Of a stretch of DNA of 64,000 nt, positions 17,768-26,661 are shown in pieces; the first letter of the stretch is position 1, and each line of letters starts with the position of its first letter. The stretch lies in contig CADAWR010000002.1 of NCBI GenBank assembly GCA_902791695.1, positions 62,001-126,000 of the forward strand, in the 5' to 3' direction. This DNA comes from an uncultured Bacteroidota bacterium (GTDB lineage: Bacteria; Bacteroidota; Bacteroidia; Bacteroidales; P3). The translations under genes and the position numbers were made by a program. The notes below the pieces were generated by a model that searched no databases, was not told the DNA's origin, and worked only from the letters and a program-made list of their open reading frames with translations.

Positions 17768-19465
17768 ATGAAACAACTTATTGAATGCGTGCCTAATATA
17801 AGCGAAGGCCGCAACATGGATATCATCAATCAGGTCACCGCCGAGATTGAAAAGGTTGAGGGCGTCAAACTCCTCGATGTCGACCCCGGTCAGACCACCA
17901 ACCGCACTGTCATCACTTTCGTGGGTGAGCCCGAGCCCGTCCTCGAGGCCGCTTATCAGGTGGTGAAGAAAGCCGCCGAGCTCATCGACATGACCCAGCA
18001 CCACGGTGCCCACCCGCGTCAGGGTGCCACCGACGTCTGCCCCCTCATCCCTGTGAGCAACATCACGATGGAGGAGGTGGTCGAGTATGCCCACAAGCTG
18101 GGCAAACGCCTCGGCGAGGAACTGCAGATTCCTATCTACTGCTACGAGAACGCTGCCTTTATCCCCGAGCGCCGCAATCTGGCCTACTGCCGCACCGGCG
18201 AGTACGAGAGCCTGAGCTCGCGTCTCGGTACCGAGCAGTGGAAGCCCGACTTCGGCCCCAACGCCTGGAACGACCACACCGCCCATACCGGCGCCACCCA
18301 GGTGGGTGCCCGCGACTTCCTCGTGGCCATCAACTACAACCTCAACACCACCAGCACCCGCCGCGCTAACGCTATCGCTTTCGACGTGCGCGAGAAAGGC
18401 CGTCCGAAACGCGAGGGTGGCAAGCCCAGCGGCAAGCCCATCAAGGACGAGAACGGCAAGACCATCATGATTCCCGGCACCCTCAAGGGCACCAAGGCCA
18501 TCGGCTGGTATATCGAAGACTACGGCATCGCCCAGGTCTCCATGAACATCACCTCCATCAAGGTTGCTCCCGTGCACCTCTGCTTCGACGAGGTGTGCCG
18601 CTGCGCCGCCAACCGCGGCCTGCGTGTCACCGGCTGCGAGATCGTGGGCCTCATCCCCAAGAGCGTCCTCATCGACGCCGGCAAGTATTACTTGGCCAAA
18701 CAGCAGCGCTCCCTCGGCGTCAGCGAGGAGGAGATTATGAAGGTGGCCATCAAGAGCATGGGCCTCGACGACCTCAAGCCCTTCGACCCCAAGGAGAAGG
18801 TTATCGAATATCTCATCGAGGACCACAGCAAGAAGAAACTCGTCGACCTCACCTGCCGCGGTTTCTGCGACGAGACCGCCAGCGAGTCTCCCGCCCCCGG
18901 CGGCGGCAGCGTCAGCGCCTACATGGGCGCCCTCGCCGCCTCGCTCGGCACTATGGTGGCCAACCTCACCGGTGGCAAAGCCGCCTACGACGACGAGTGG
19001 GAGAAGTTCAGCGACGTGGCCGTCAAAGGTCAGGCTCTGAAGGACGAGCTGCTGCACCTCGTCGACGAGGACACCGCCGCCTTCAACAAGATTATGGATG
19101 CCTTCGGCTTGCCCAAGAAGACCGACGAGGAGAAGGCCGCCCGCAGCGCCGCCATCCAGGAGGCCACCAAGTTCGCCACCGAGGTGCCTTTCCGCACCAT
19201 GCAGCGCTCCCTCGAGGCCTTCGAGGTCTGCCGCGCTATGGTCGAGTGGGGCAACCCCAACAGCGTCACCGACGGCGGTGTCGGCAGCCTGGCCGCACGC
19301 AGCGCCGTTATGGGTGCTCACCTCAACGTTAAGATTAACGCCAGCTCGTTGAAGGATGAAGCCTTCAAGGCCGACATCCTGGCTAAAGCACAGGCCATCG
19401 AGGACGAAGCCATCAAGCAGGAACAGGAAATCCTCAAGATAGTTAACGAAAAAATAGGACTCTAA
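17768..19465 (+). CDS. ftcD: Bifunctional glutamate formimidoyltransferase / formimidoyl-THF cyclodeaminase
   Basis: 565 residues. The formiminotransferase part covers about residues 1-325, beginning ECVPNISEGR with the catalytic histidine H82 in HHGAHPR. The cyclodeaminase part covers about 345-560, including ESPAPGGGSVSAYMGALAASL. It transfers the formimino group from formiminoglutamate to tetrahydrofolate and then deaminates it, the folate-dependent end of histidine breakdown. No other hut gene is in the window. The stop codon overlaps the start of a tiny lipoprotein gene (TAATG). Confidence 0.94.
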   Translation: MKQLIECVPNISEGRNMDIINQVTAEIEKVEGVKLLDVDPGQTTNRTVITFVGEPEPVLEAAYQVVKKAAELIDMTQHHGAHPRQGATDVCPLIPVSNITMEEVVEYAHKLGKRLGEELQIPIYCYENAAFIPERRNLAYCRTGEYESLSSRLGTEQWKPDFGPNAWNDHTAHTGATQVGARDFLVAINYNLNTTSTRRANAIAFDVREKGRPKREGGKPSGKPIKDENGKTIMIPGTLKGTKAIGWYIEDYGIAQVSMNITSIKVAPVHLCFDEVCRCAANRGLRVTGCEIVGLIPKSVLIDAGKYYLAKQQRSLGVSEEEIMKVAIKSMGLDDLKPFDPKEKVIEYLIEDHSKKKLVDLTCRGFCDETASESPAPGGGSVSAYMGALAASLGTMVANLTGGKAAYDDEWEKFSDVAVKGQALKDELLHLVDEDTAAFNKIMDAFGLPKKTDEEKAARSAAIQEATKFATEVPFRTMQRSLEAFEVCRAMVEWGNPNSVTDGGVGSLAARSAVMGAHLNVKINASSLKDEAFKADILAKAQAIEDEAIKQEQEILKIVNEKIGL

Positions 19466-19587
19466 TGAAACGCAAAGCATTGATGCTTCTTGCCGTCGTG
19501 GTGCTTACGCTCGTTGCAGCCGCCTGCACCCACCACACTTGCCCGGCTTATCGCGGCAGCGTGGTGATGGCTGAAGCCACCGAATAA
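19465..19587 (+). CDS. 40-residue lipoprotein overlapping the ftcD stop codon
   Basis: Short gene: MKRKALMLLAVVVLTLVAAA followed by the lipobox cysteine (C21), then THHTCPAYRGSVVMAEATE. A basic start, a hydrophobic core and VAAAC make a textbook lipoprotein signal, leaving a mature peptide of 20 residues. The ATG overlaps the ftcD stop as TAATG, and a strong terminator follows, so it is expected to be co-translated with ftcD. The HxCPAY segment is the type seen in other tiny Bacteroidetes lipoproteins of unknown function. Confidence 0.75.
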   Translation: MKRKALMLLAVVVLTLVAAACTHHTCPAYRGSVVMAEATE

Positions 19588-19607
19588 TCGGTAAGGGTCA
19601 TAAGGAA

Positions 19608-19645
19608 AACCCTCCACAGAATATGCAGATGTTCTGGGGAGGGTT
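19608..19645. terminator. Terminator in the convergent ftcD / prfB gap
   Basis: A 14-bp stem with one mismatch (19608-19621 with 19632-19645), flanked by A-rich sequence on the left and a T-containing tract on the right. It can serve both the plus-strand ftcD unit and the minus-strand prfB gene. Confidence 0.8.
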
Positions 19646-19675
19646 ATTGTGTTTATAGCAGTCGTATAAGTTGAC

Positions 19676-20788
19676 TTATGCGTCAGCTCCGAACTCCATC
19701 AAATATGCTTTGATGAACTCGTCGAGTTTGCCGTCGAGAACACCGGCCACGTCGGAGGTCTGGTAGTTGGTGCGATGGTCTTTTACGCGGCGGTCGTCCA
19801 TTACATAGCTGCGTATCTGCGAGCCCCATTCAATCTTTTTCTGGCTGGCCTTAATCTTTGCCTGCTCTTCCATGCGGTGCTTCATCTCGCGGTCATAAAG
19901 CTGCGAGCGCAACAGGCGCATGGCATTCTCTTTGTTCTTGGGCTGGTCGCGCGTCTCTGTGTTTTCAATGAGTATCTCTTCCTCTACACCAGTATATGGG
20001 TCCTTGTACTGGTAGCGCAGGCGCACTCCGCTCTCCACCTTGTTGACGTTCTGTCCACCTGCACCGCCGCTACGGAAGGTATCCCACGACAGTTTGGACA
20101 TATCTACAACCACCTCGATGGTATCGTCTATAAGAGGCGTCACACTCACCGACGTGAAGCTTGTCATACGTTTGCCTTGTGCGTTGAAAGGGGAGACGCG
20201 CACCAGACGGTGCACGCCGGTTTCACTCTTGAGGTACCCATATGCGAAGTCTCCCTCTATCTGCAGCGTGCAGCTCTTGATACCGGCACCGTCGCCGTCG
20301 AGGGAGTTACTGATAACGACCTTATAGCCGTGAGTTTCGGCGTAACGTATATACATACGCATCAGCATCTCGGCCCAGTCCTGCGCTTCCACTCCACCGG
20401 CACCGGCATTGATGCTTAGCACAGCGTCCAGACGGTCACTCTCGTTGCGCAGCATATTCTTGAACTCCAGTTCCTCGACCTTCTTCTGCGTATCGGCAAT
20501 CTGCGCCACAAGCTCCTCCTCACTGGCATCACCGGCCTCGAAGAATTCACCCATAACCTCAAGGTCGCCACAGGCAGTGTCGACCTCCTTGTAGGCTGTC
20601 ACCCACGTCTTTTTGGCGTTGATGCCCTTCACAACCTTCTGCGCCTCCTTCGGGTCGTTCCAGAAGTCGGGTGCCTCGGTCTTCTTCTCCTCTTCGGCAA
20701 TCCACGCCGCCGTGTTGTCGATGTCGAGAAACTTCTTCAGCGCCTCTTTGCGCGTAATAAGGTCTTTTATCTGTTCTTGGTTAGTCAT
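19676..20788 (-). CDS. prfB: Peptide chain release factor 2
   Basis: 370 residues. The anticodon-like tripeptide SPF is in RVSPFNAQG, specifying UGA/UAA recognition, and the GGQ motif is in RSGGAGGQNVNKVE. The N-terminus (KEALKKFLDIDN) aligns with the region that in E. coli carries the in-frame UGA for the autoregulatory +1 frameshift. Here this reads TTTCTCGACATC with no stop, so the frame is continuous. The start lies only 18 bases after the 3' end of the SRP RNA gene, with no separate promoter visible. Confidence 0.95.
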   Translation of the reverse strand: MTNQEQIKDLITRKEALKKFLDIDNTAAWIAEEEKKTEAPDFWNDPKEAQKVVKGINAKKTWVTAYKEVDTACGDLEVMGEFFEAGDASEEELVAQIADTQKKVEELEFKNMLRNESDRLDAVLSINAGAGGVEAQDWAEMLMRMYIRYAETHGYKVVISNSLDGDGAGIKSCTLQIEGDFAYGYLKSETGVHRLVRVSPFNAQGKRMTSFTSVSVTPLIDDTIEVVVDMSKLSWDTFRSGGAGGQNVNKVESGVRLRYQYKDPYTGVEEEILIENTETRDQPKNKENAMRLLRSQLYDREMKHRMEEQAKIKASQKKIEWGSQIRSYVMDDRRVKDHRTNYQTSDVAGVLDGKLDEFIKAYLMEFGADA

Positions 20789-20806
20789 AAAAACACATTA
20801 AAAAAA

Positions 20807-20905
20807 GGGCAAGCTATTTATATCGCACCGCTACAACCAAACACCCTTGCTGTATTCCTACCCTGGGGGATTCAATGGGAGCTGGTCGTATAAGACTTGC
20901 CCAAT
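20807..20905 (-). ncRNA. ffs: Small (bacterial 4.5S-type) signal recognition particle RNA
   Basis: On the minus strand the ends GGGCAAG (20896-20902) and CTTGCCC pair to close a long rod. The apical part reads CAGGGTAGGAATACAGCAAGG. That gives the conserved 5' CAGG, a GTA/TAC stem with a GGAA tetraloop, and AGCA on the 3' side: the Ffh-binding domain IV. The 3' end is directly followed by seven T, so the closing stem also acts as terminator. About 96 nt between the paired ends. The RNA works with Ffh in co-translational membrane targeting. The exact 5' end is uncertain. Confidence 0.85.
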
Positions 20906-20953
20906 CCTATTGATATACAGGTATTACCCTGCAACCGTTGTCTCTCTTTCGGA

Positions 20954-20962
20954 CTGCAAAGA
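20954..20962 (-). promoter_or_regulatory. -7 promoter box for the SRP RNA (and probably prfB)
   Basis: Minus strand TATCTTTGC, about 50 bases upstream of the paired 5' end of the SRP RNA. A precursor leader containing a small CAGG...CCTG hairpin would then be removed. Confidence 0.65.
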
Positions 20963-20993
20963 TACAACATTTTTACAATATGGCAAAATTATT

Positions 20994-23459
20994 TTAGCAG
21001 GGATCCACGTCGAAAAGGACGGCCACACGAGCCCATCCTTCCTGCTTCACCAGGTCGTCAGCCATCTGCATCATCACCCTCTTGGCGTCGGATATGGCCT
21101 CGTTGCGCTCGAAGCGCACGGTTATCGTCTTCAGGTACAACGCCCTTATACGGCTCACCAGCGGATATTCCGGCCCCATCACACGTTGGCCGAAAGCCCC
21201 GCGCAGCTCCGTCGCCAGCCAGTCGGCGGCGGCGCCCACAACATCGTTGTCGCGGTGCTTCAGCGTAATCTCCACCAGCCGGTAGTAGGGTGGGTAGCGG
21301 AACACGCGCCGCTCGTTGTCCTGGTCCTTATACAGCCCTTCGTAGTCGTTGTCCTCCACCTTCTGCAGCAGCTGGTGGCCGGGGTTGTAGGTCTGTATTA
21401 TCACCCGTCCGGCATCACCGTGGCGCCCTGCGCGCCCACTCACCTGTGTCATCTGCTGGTACGCTCGCTCGAAACTGCGGAAGTTGGGATAATTGATCAA
21501 GTTGTCGGCATTGACGATTCCCACCACGCTCACATGCTCGAAGTCCAGACCCTTGGTCACCATCTGCGTGCCCACAAGTATGTCTATGCGCCTCTGCGCA
21601 AAGTCGTTGAGCAGTTCAATATACTGGTTTTTCTGTAGCGTGCTGTCAAGGTCCATGCGTGCCACACGCGCCTCAGGGAACATGATTTGCAGGTCCTCCT
21701 CAACGCGCTCGGTGCCTATGCCGGCCATGCGCAGGTGCGTCGAATGGCATGCCGGGCACTCCGCCGGCACCGGTATCGAGTAGCCGCAGTAGTGGCAGCG
21801 CAGCGAGTTAGTGGCTTTGTGGTACACCAGCGACACATCACAGTGGACGCACTGCGGTATGTGGTGGCAGTCGTCGCACTCCAGCCTCAGCGAGAAGCCC
21901 CTGCGGTTCTGGAACAGTATCACCTGCTGCCGTGCGGCCAATGCGTCGCGTATGGCCCGCAACAGGGTGTCGCTGAAGTGGCCGTGCACCTCGCCCTGCC
22001 GTGTGGCGGTCTTCATGTCCACCACCTCCACCTGCGGCAGGTTGAAGCCTCCGTAGCGGTGCGCCAGCGTCGCCAGTCCGTACTTGCCCTCCATCGCGTT
22101 GTGGTAGCTCTCTATGCTCGGTGTGGCGCTGCCCAGCACGGTGCGGGCGCCCCACAGGTGTGCCAGATATACGGCCGCGTCGCGCCCATGATAGCGCGGT
22201 GCAGGGTCTTGCTGCTTATATGAGGCGTCGTGCTCTTCGTCCACTATTATCAGCCCCAGGTTCCTGAACGGCAGGAACAGTGCGCTTCGGGCGCCCAGCA
22301 GCACCTGATAGCGGGCCTCCTCGTTGTCCGTCGACGTACGGCGCCAAACCTCAACCCTCTGGCTCGCCGAGAAGCGCGAGTGGTAGACACCCACCTTGTC
22401 GCCGAAATGGCGCCGCAACCGGTTGATAATCTGTGCCGTGAGGGCTATCTCCGGTAGCAGGAAGAGCACCTGTTTGCCGGCACGCACCTGCTCGTCTATA
22501 AGCTTTATGTACACCTCTGTCTTGCCGCTCGACGTCACGCCATAAAGTAGAGACGTTTCATGAAACGTCTCTTCCGATAGCATATTATACGCCGCCTGCT
22601 GCTCATCGTTCAGCTTTATGCTCTCCACCGGCACAAGGCTATCGGCATCGAAATGCTCCAGACGGCTCTCTTCGCGCTCCTCAGTCACGAACACACCGTT
22701 CTTTATCAGCGTCTGCATCGCCGACCCCTGCGGCAGCTCCCGTTTGGGCACCAATTCCTTTCCAAAACCGGACTTCTGCATAAACTGCATAAGCACCGCC
22801 ACCTGCTTGGTCCGCTTCTTCTTCTCCAGCTCGTCGAATAGGCTTCGTTGCGCCACCTCGTCAGCATAGGCTTCCGTCAGCCTCACATACGTCGACCGCC
22901 TGGGCTTGAAACGCTCCCGCAGCTCTTCGTACATCATCACCACCTCGCGCTCTATCATGCCGCGTATCAGCGGCATAATCTTCTGCACGCCGATGGCTCG
23001 GCTGATGTCGTCCAGCCTCATCGAGCTGTATTCTGTCAGCAGATTTACCACCTGCAGCTCGTACTTCGTCAATCGCGACAGGTCGCCGTCGAAGTCTGGA
23101 TGTATGCTCACCGTGCTCTCGCTGGCCAGCTTCATGCCTGCCGGCAAAGCCACAGCCATCACGTCGCCCGCGTAGCACATGTAGTACTGCGCCATCCACT
23201 CCCAGAACACCATCTGGCGCTCCGTCACCAGCGGTCTGTCGTCGAGTACCGACAGGATATACTTGGCTTTCCACTTCGGCGCCTCGGTGTGCAGACGGCG
23301 CACCAGAGCCGAATACATGCGTTTCTGCCCGAATTGCACCACCACACGCATGCCCACGGCCACCTCGCCGTTCATCTCGCGCGGCACCCTATAAGTATAT
23401 GTGCCAGGCAGATGCAGCGGCAGCAGCACGTCAACGTAGTATACTTCCTGTTCGTCCAT
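20994..23459 (-). CDS. priA: Primosomal replication restart helicase PriA
   Basis: 821 residues. The N-terminal 3'-DNA-binding domain starts YYVDVLLPLHLPGTYTYRVP. The helicase domains carry Walker A GVTSSGKTEV and Walker B DEEHD, then a zinc-binding insertion with eight cysteines (CDDC, CVHC, CHYC, CPAC). It restarts stalled replication forks. I prefer the ATG at 23459 because the upstream portion of the open frame (to 23516) has no homology and crosses the promoter box. The transcript would then have almost no 5' leader. Confidence 0.93.
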   Translation of the reverse strand: MDEQEVYYVDVLLPLHLPGTYTYRVPREMNGEVAVGMRVVVQFGQKRMYSALVRRLHTEAPKWKAKYILSVLDDRPLVTERQMVFWEWMAQYYMCYAGDVMAVALPAGMKLASESTVSIHPDFDGDLSRLTKYELQVVNLLTEYSSMRLDDISRAIGVQKIMPLIRGMIEREVVMMYEELRERFKPRRSTYVRLTEAYADEVAQRSLFDELEKKKRTKQVAVLMQFMQKSGFGKELVPKRELPQGSAMQTLIKNGVFVTEEREESRLEHFDADSLVPVESIKLNDEQQAAYNMLSEETFHETSLLYGVTSSGKTEVYIKLIDEQVRAGKQVLFLLPEIALTAQIINRLRRHFGDKVGVYHSRFSASQRVEVWRRTSTDNEEARYQVLLGARSALFLPFRNLGLIIVDEEHDASYKQQDPAPRYHGRDAAVYLAHLWGARTVLGSATPSIESYHNAMEGKYGLATLAHRYGGFNLPQVEVVDMKTATRQGEVHGHFSDTLLRAIRDALAARQQVILFQNRRGFSLRLECDDCHHIPQCVHCDVSLVYHKATNSLRCHYCGYSIPVPAECPACHSTHLRMAGIGTERVEEDLQIMFPEARVARMDLDSTLQKNQYIELLNDFAQRRIDILVGTQMVTKGLDFEHVSVVGIVNADNLINYPNFRSFERAYQQMTQVSGRAGRHGDAGRVIIQTYNPGHQLLQKVEDNDYEGLYKDQDNERRVFRYPPYYRLVEITLKHRDNDVVGAAADWLATELRGAFGQRVMGPEYPLVSRIRALYLKTITVRFERNEAISDAKRVMMQMADDLVKQEGWARVAVLFDVDPC

Positions 23460-23466
23460 CGAGACT

Positions 23467-23475
23467 GCAAAGATA
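23467..23475 (-). promoter_or_regulatory. -7 promoter box for priA
   Basis: Minus strand TATCTTTGC, only eight bases before the preferred priA ATG, predicting a leader of just a few nucleotides. Confidence 0.65.
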
Positions 23476-23529
23476 CACTTTTTCCCCGACATCAAGCCAC
23501 ATTTTCTTCGGTACACCGACTCCTCTCCA

Positions 23530-23625
23530 TACCCGCTCCGACTGTTCTACGGTTGTTCACCGGTTGTTCTACGGTTTAAACCGTTAAACAGTCGTAGAAC
23601 AACCGGTGAAATGACGGAGAGGGGT
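23530..23625. repeat. Modular palindromic repeat, copy 3 (divergent priA gap)
   Basis: Same design as copies 1 and 2, about 96 bp around a central TTTAAA. Left modules TGTTCTACGGT, TGTTCACCGGT, TGTTCTACGGT; right (other strand) TCACCGGT, TGTTCTACGAC, TGTTTAACGGT. The right outer arm (GACGGAGAGGGGT) has decayed relative to the left (ACCCGCTCCGAC). Confidence 0.88.
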
Positions 23626-23721
23626 CGGAGGGGGTAGGGTGGGGATGCGCTGTGGCGGCGGTGAAAAATTATGTTAATATTATTATACAATAAAAGTAAA
23701 TATATGCCGTTATATGGAACA

Positions 23722-24699
23722 ATGATTATGCGACGACTCATAGCAACGATGCTCATGGCGACAATGGCCATGGCAGCCGTACAGGCTCAGGACAAGGCCG
23801 TTATGGCGCAGCACCAGAAGCGGCTGGCATCGCTCCTCGAGCTGGCGGCCACGGCGCCGACGGACAACGAGCGCTATCTGGCGTCGGAGCAGGCTGTCGG
23901 CGAGCTCACCGCCGCCCTCGACGAGGAGGGGTCGGAGCGCTGGAAATGGCAGCTGCCGACGGTGGCCTCGGTGCTTGCGTCGCCCGACGGACAGCTGCGC
24001 ATCTTCACCTGGGCCGTGGTGCGCGACAATGGCGAGTTCGAGTGCTTCGGCGCCGTCCAGTTTTACAACGACCGCGAGGAGGAGTACCAGTACTTGCTGC
24101 TCAACGACAAGAGCGAGGATATCATGAACCGCGAGGAGTCGGTGCTGTCGGCGTCGAATTGGTTCGGGGCGGTGTATCAGGATATTATACAGACTTCGCA
24201 CGCTGGCAAGACATACTACACGCTGCTCGGATGGAACGGGGTGGACAACCTCACCGAGCGCAAGATCATCGAGCCGGTCGTCCTGCGCGGCGGTGTGCCG
24301 CAGTTCGGCGCTCCGCTGTTCCGCCGCGAGCGCAACCTGCGCCGTGTGGTGCTCGAATATCGCAACGACGCTATGGTGAACCTCAGCTACGAGGAGCAGT
24401 TCGTGGAGGAGGTGCAGCGCGACCGCGTCAAGGTCAAGGGCAGCAACCGCTACCGCACCGTGGAGAAGCGCAAGCAGCACAAGGAGAAGATGATAATATT
24501 CGACGAGGTGGAGCCCCAGATTGCTGGTATGGAAGGCCTCTTCCAGTACTATGTGCCGTCGGGACTCGAGCTCGCCTACGCTTTCGTCGACGGCAAATGG
24601 GAGCTCCGCAACGGCGCCCAGGGCCGCCTCAAGGACAAGAAACTCAACAAGGCCTTCGAGCCGCTGCCCAAATCGGCACCAGCCTACGGCTCACGATAG
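23722..24699 (+). CDS. Secreted or periplasmic protein of unknown function
   Basis: About 325 residues. A signal peptide (LIATMLMATMAMAAVQAQ) leads to a mature soluble protein of about 300 residues. I recognise no named domain. The centre has many aromatic and charged residues with beta-strand character (DGQLRIFTWAVVRDNGEFE, EYQYLLLND) and the C-terminus is very basic. Starts at 23722 or 23728 are equally possible; both give the same signal peptide. It stands 27 bases before dxs, so the two may be co-transcribed. No clear -7 box was found. Confidence 0.75.
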   Translation: MIMRRLIATMLMATMAMAAVQAQDKAVMAQHQKRLASLLELAATAPTDNERYLASEQAVGELTAALDEEGSERWKWQLPTVASVLASPDGQLRIFTWAVVRDNGEFECFGAVQFYNDREEEYQYLLLNDKSEDIMNREESVLSASNWFGAVYQDIIQTSHAGKTYYTLLGWNGVDNLTERKIIEPVVLRGGVPQFGAPLFRRERNLRRVVLEYRNDAMVNLSYEEQFVEEVQRDRVKVKGSNRYRTVEKRKQHKEKMIIFDEVEPQIAGMEGLFQYYVPSGLELAYAFVDGKWELRNGAQGRLKDKKLNKAFEPLPKSAPAYGSR

Positions 24700-24726
24700 A
24701 CTAAACACAGAACACATAACGCTGAA

Positions 24727-26610
24727 ATGACCCTCAGAGACATACACTCACCGGCAGACCTCAAACGCATACCCGTCGACCAGCTGGCACCGATTATTGA
24801 CCAGCTGCGCGACTACATCATAGACACCCTCTCGTCGCACCCCGGCCACCTGGCGTCGAGCCTCGGGGCCGTCGAGCTCGCTGTGGCGCTCCACTATGTA
24901 TTCAACACCCCCGACGACAAGCTCGTGTGGGATGTCGGCCACCAGGCCTATGCCCATAAGATACTGACGGGTAGGGGAGAGCAGTTCTCCACCATCCGCA
25001 CCTACGGCGGCCTCAGCGGCTTCCCCAAGATGAGCGAGAGCCCCTATGATGCTTTCGGCACGGGCCACAGCTCCACCTCCATCTCCGCCGCCCTCGGTAT
25101 GGCCACCGCCAGCAAGCTGCAGGGCAACACTACGCGCTGCCACATCGCCGTCATCGGCGACGGTGCCCTCAGCGGCGGCGAGGCTTTCGAGGCCCTCAAC
25201 AACGTGGGCGACTCGCGCGCCAACATCCTTATCGTGCTCAACGACAACGGCATCTCCATCGACAAGGCTGTGGGCGGCATGAACAGCTACTTGACGCGCA
25301 TCACCGCTTCGCGGCGCTATAACAAACTGAAACGCAGGGTGTGGGACCGTCTCGATGGCGACGAGGGCGACCGCAAGCATTCCACAACCATCGGCTTGCT
25401 GCAGCGTCTGACTTCTACGGCAAAGACCGCTGCCCTAGGCGGCAGCAACCTCTTCGAGGCTCTCGGCATACGCTATTTCGGGCCCGTCGACGGCAACAAT
25501 GTGAAGGAACTTATTGACATCCTGCGTCGGCTCAAGGAACTGGAAGGCCCCAAGCTGCTGCACATCGTGACCAAGAAGGGCAAAGGCCTCCGTCAGGCCG
25601 AGCAGGACCCCGTGCTCTACCACGCACCGGGACTTTACGACATTCGCACCGGCAACCAGATAAAGGCCGAAGAGGTGGACAGGCCGCTCAAATACCAGGA
25701 GGTCTTCGGCCGCACCATCATCGAGCTTGCCGAGAAGAACCCGGCCATCGTGGGCATCACGCCGGCAATGGCCACGGGCTGCTCGCTCAACATGATGATG
25801 GAGCAGATGCCCGACCGCGTCTTCGACGTGGGCATCGCCGAACAGCACGCCGTAACATTCTCGGCGGGCTTGGCTGCCGCCGGAATGGTGCCGTTCTGCA
25901 ACATCTATTCGTCTTTCGCCCAGCGCGCCTACGACCAGATTATACACGACGTGGCGCTGCAGAAGCTGCCGGTGGTCATCTGTCTCGACCGCGCCGGATT
26001 GGTGGGTGATGACGGCCCCACACACCATGGGACGTTCGATCTGGCCTATCTGCGCCCGATTCCGAACCTGACAGTCTGCGCCCCCATGAACGAGCACGAA
26101 CTGCGCAATATGATGTATACGGCACAGCTGCCCGGTCGTGGGCCCGTGGTCATACGTTATCCACGTGGCGCAAGTGTACATAGTGACTGGCAATCAGATT
26201 TTTGCGAAATCAGAATAGGGGAGGGCCGCCGCATGCGAGAAGGCAAGGATGTGGCTATCATCAGTCTTGGACATCCCGGCAACGACGCCGTCGCAGCCGC
26301 CGTTGAGCTCCAGAACAATGGCATTTCGGCCGCTGTATACGATATGCGCTTCCTCAAGCCGCTCGACACGCGTTTGCTCGACGAGATTGCCGCAGCCGGT
26401 TACCGCCGCATCGTCACAGTGGAGGATGGCTGCCGCCTAGGAGGCTTCGGCGAGTCCGTGATGGAATATTTCGCCGAACGGCATCCGCAGATGGTCGATA
26501 GAATAAAAATCCTCGCAATACCTGACGAGTTTATCACTCACGGCAGCGTAGCACAACTGAAGGCCGATTGCCATATCGACCGTGCAGCCATCGTCGCCGC
26601 TTGTCAATGA
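24727..26610 (+). CDS. dxs: 1-deoxy-D-xylulose-5-phosphate synthase
   Basis: 627 residues. The thiamine-diphosphate site is seen in GDGALSGGEAFEALN, with the family phrases HQAYAHKILTGR and GTGHSSTSISAALGMA near the N-terminus. The transketolase-like second half has DRAGLVGDDGPTHHG, and the C-terminal domain has VTVEDGCRLGGFGE. It makes DXP from pyruvate and glyceraldehyde 3-phosphate, the first step of the MEP isoprenoid pathway. A bidirectional terminator follows. Confidence 0.96.
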   Translation: MTLRDIHSPADLKRIPVDQLAPIIDQLRDYIIDTLSSHPGHLASSLGAVELAVALHYVFNTPDDKLVWDVGHQAYAHKILTGRGEQFSTIRTYGGLSGFPKMSESPYDAFGTGHSSTSISAALGMATASKLQGNTTRCHIAVIGDGALSGGEAFEALNNVGDSRANILIVLNDNGISIDKAVGGMNSYLTRITASRRYNKLKRRVWDRLDGDEGDRKHSTTIGLLQRLTSTAKTAALGGSNLFEALGIRYFGPVDGNNVKELIDILRRLKELEGPKLLHIVTKKGKGLRQAEQDPVLYHAPGLYDIRTGNQIKAEEVDRPLKYQEVFGRTIIELAEKNPAIVGITPAMATGCSLNMMMEQMPDRVFDVGIAEQHAVTFSAGLAAAGMVPFCNIYSSFAQRAYDQIIHDVALQKLPVVICLDRAGLVGDDGPTHHGTFDLAYLRPIPNLTVCAPMNEHELRNMMYTAQLPGRGPVVIRYPRGASVHSDWQSDFCEIRIGEGRRMREGKDVAIISLGHPGNDAVAAAVELQNNGISAAVYDMRFLKPLDTRLLDEIAAAGYRRIVTVEDGCRLGGFGESVMEYFAERHPQMVDRIKILAIPDEFITHGSVAQLKADCHIDRAAIVAACQ

Positions 26611-26635
26611 GTCATAATTTAAATAAACATAAGTA

Positions 26636-26658
26636 AAGCCGGTCGAAAACCGGCTTAT
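26636..26658. terminator. Bidirectional terminator between dxs and the thioesterase gene
   Basis: An 8-bp perfect stem (AAGCCGGT with ACCGGCTT, 26636-26643 with 26649-26656), a CGAAA loop, and A/T-rich flanks on both sides in a 51-bp convergent gap. Confidence 0.8.
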
Positions 26659-26661
26659 ATC

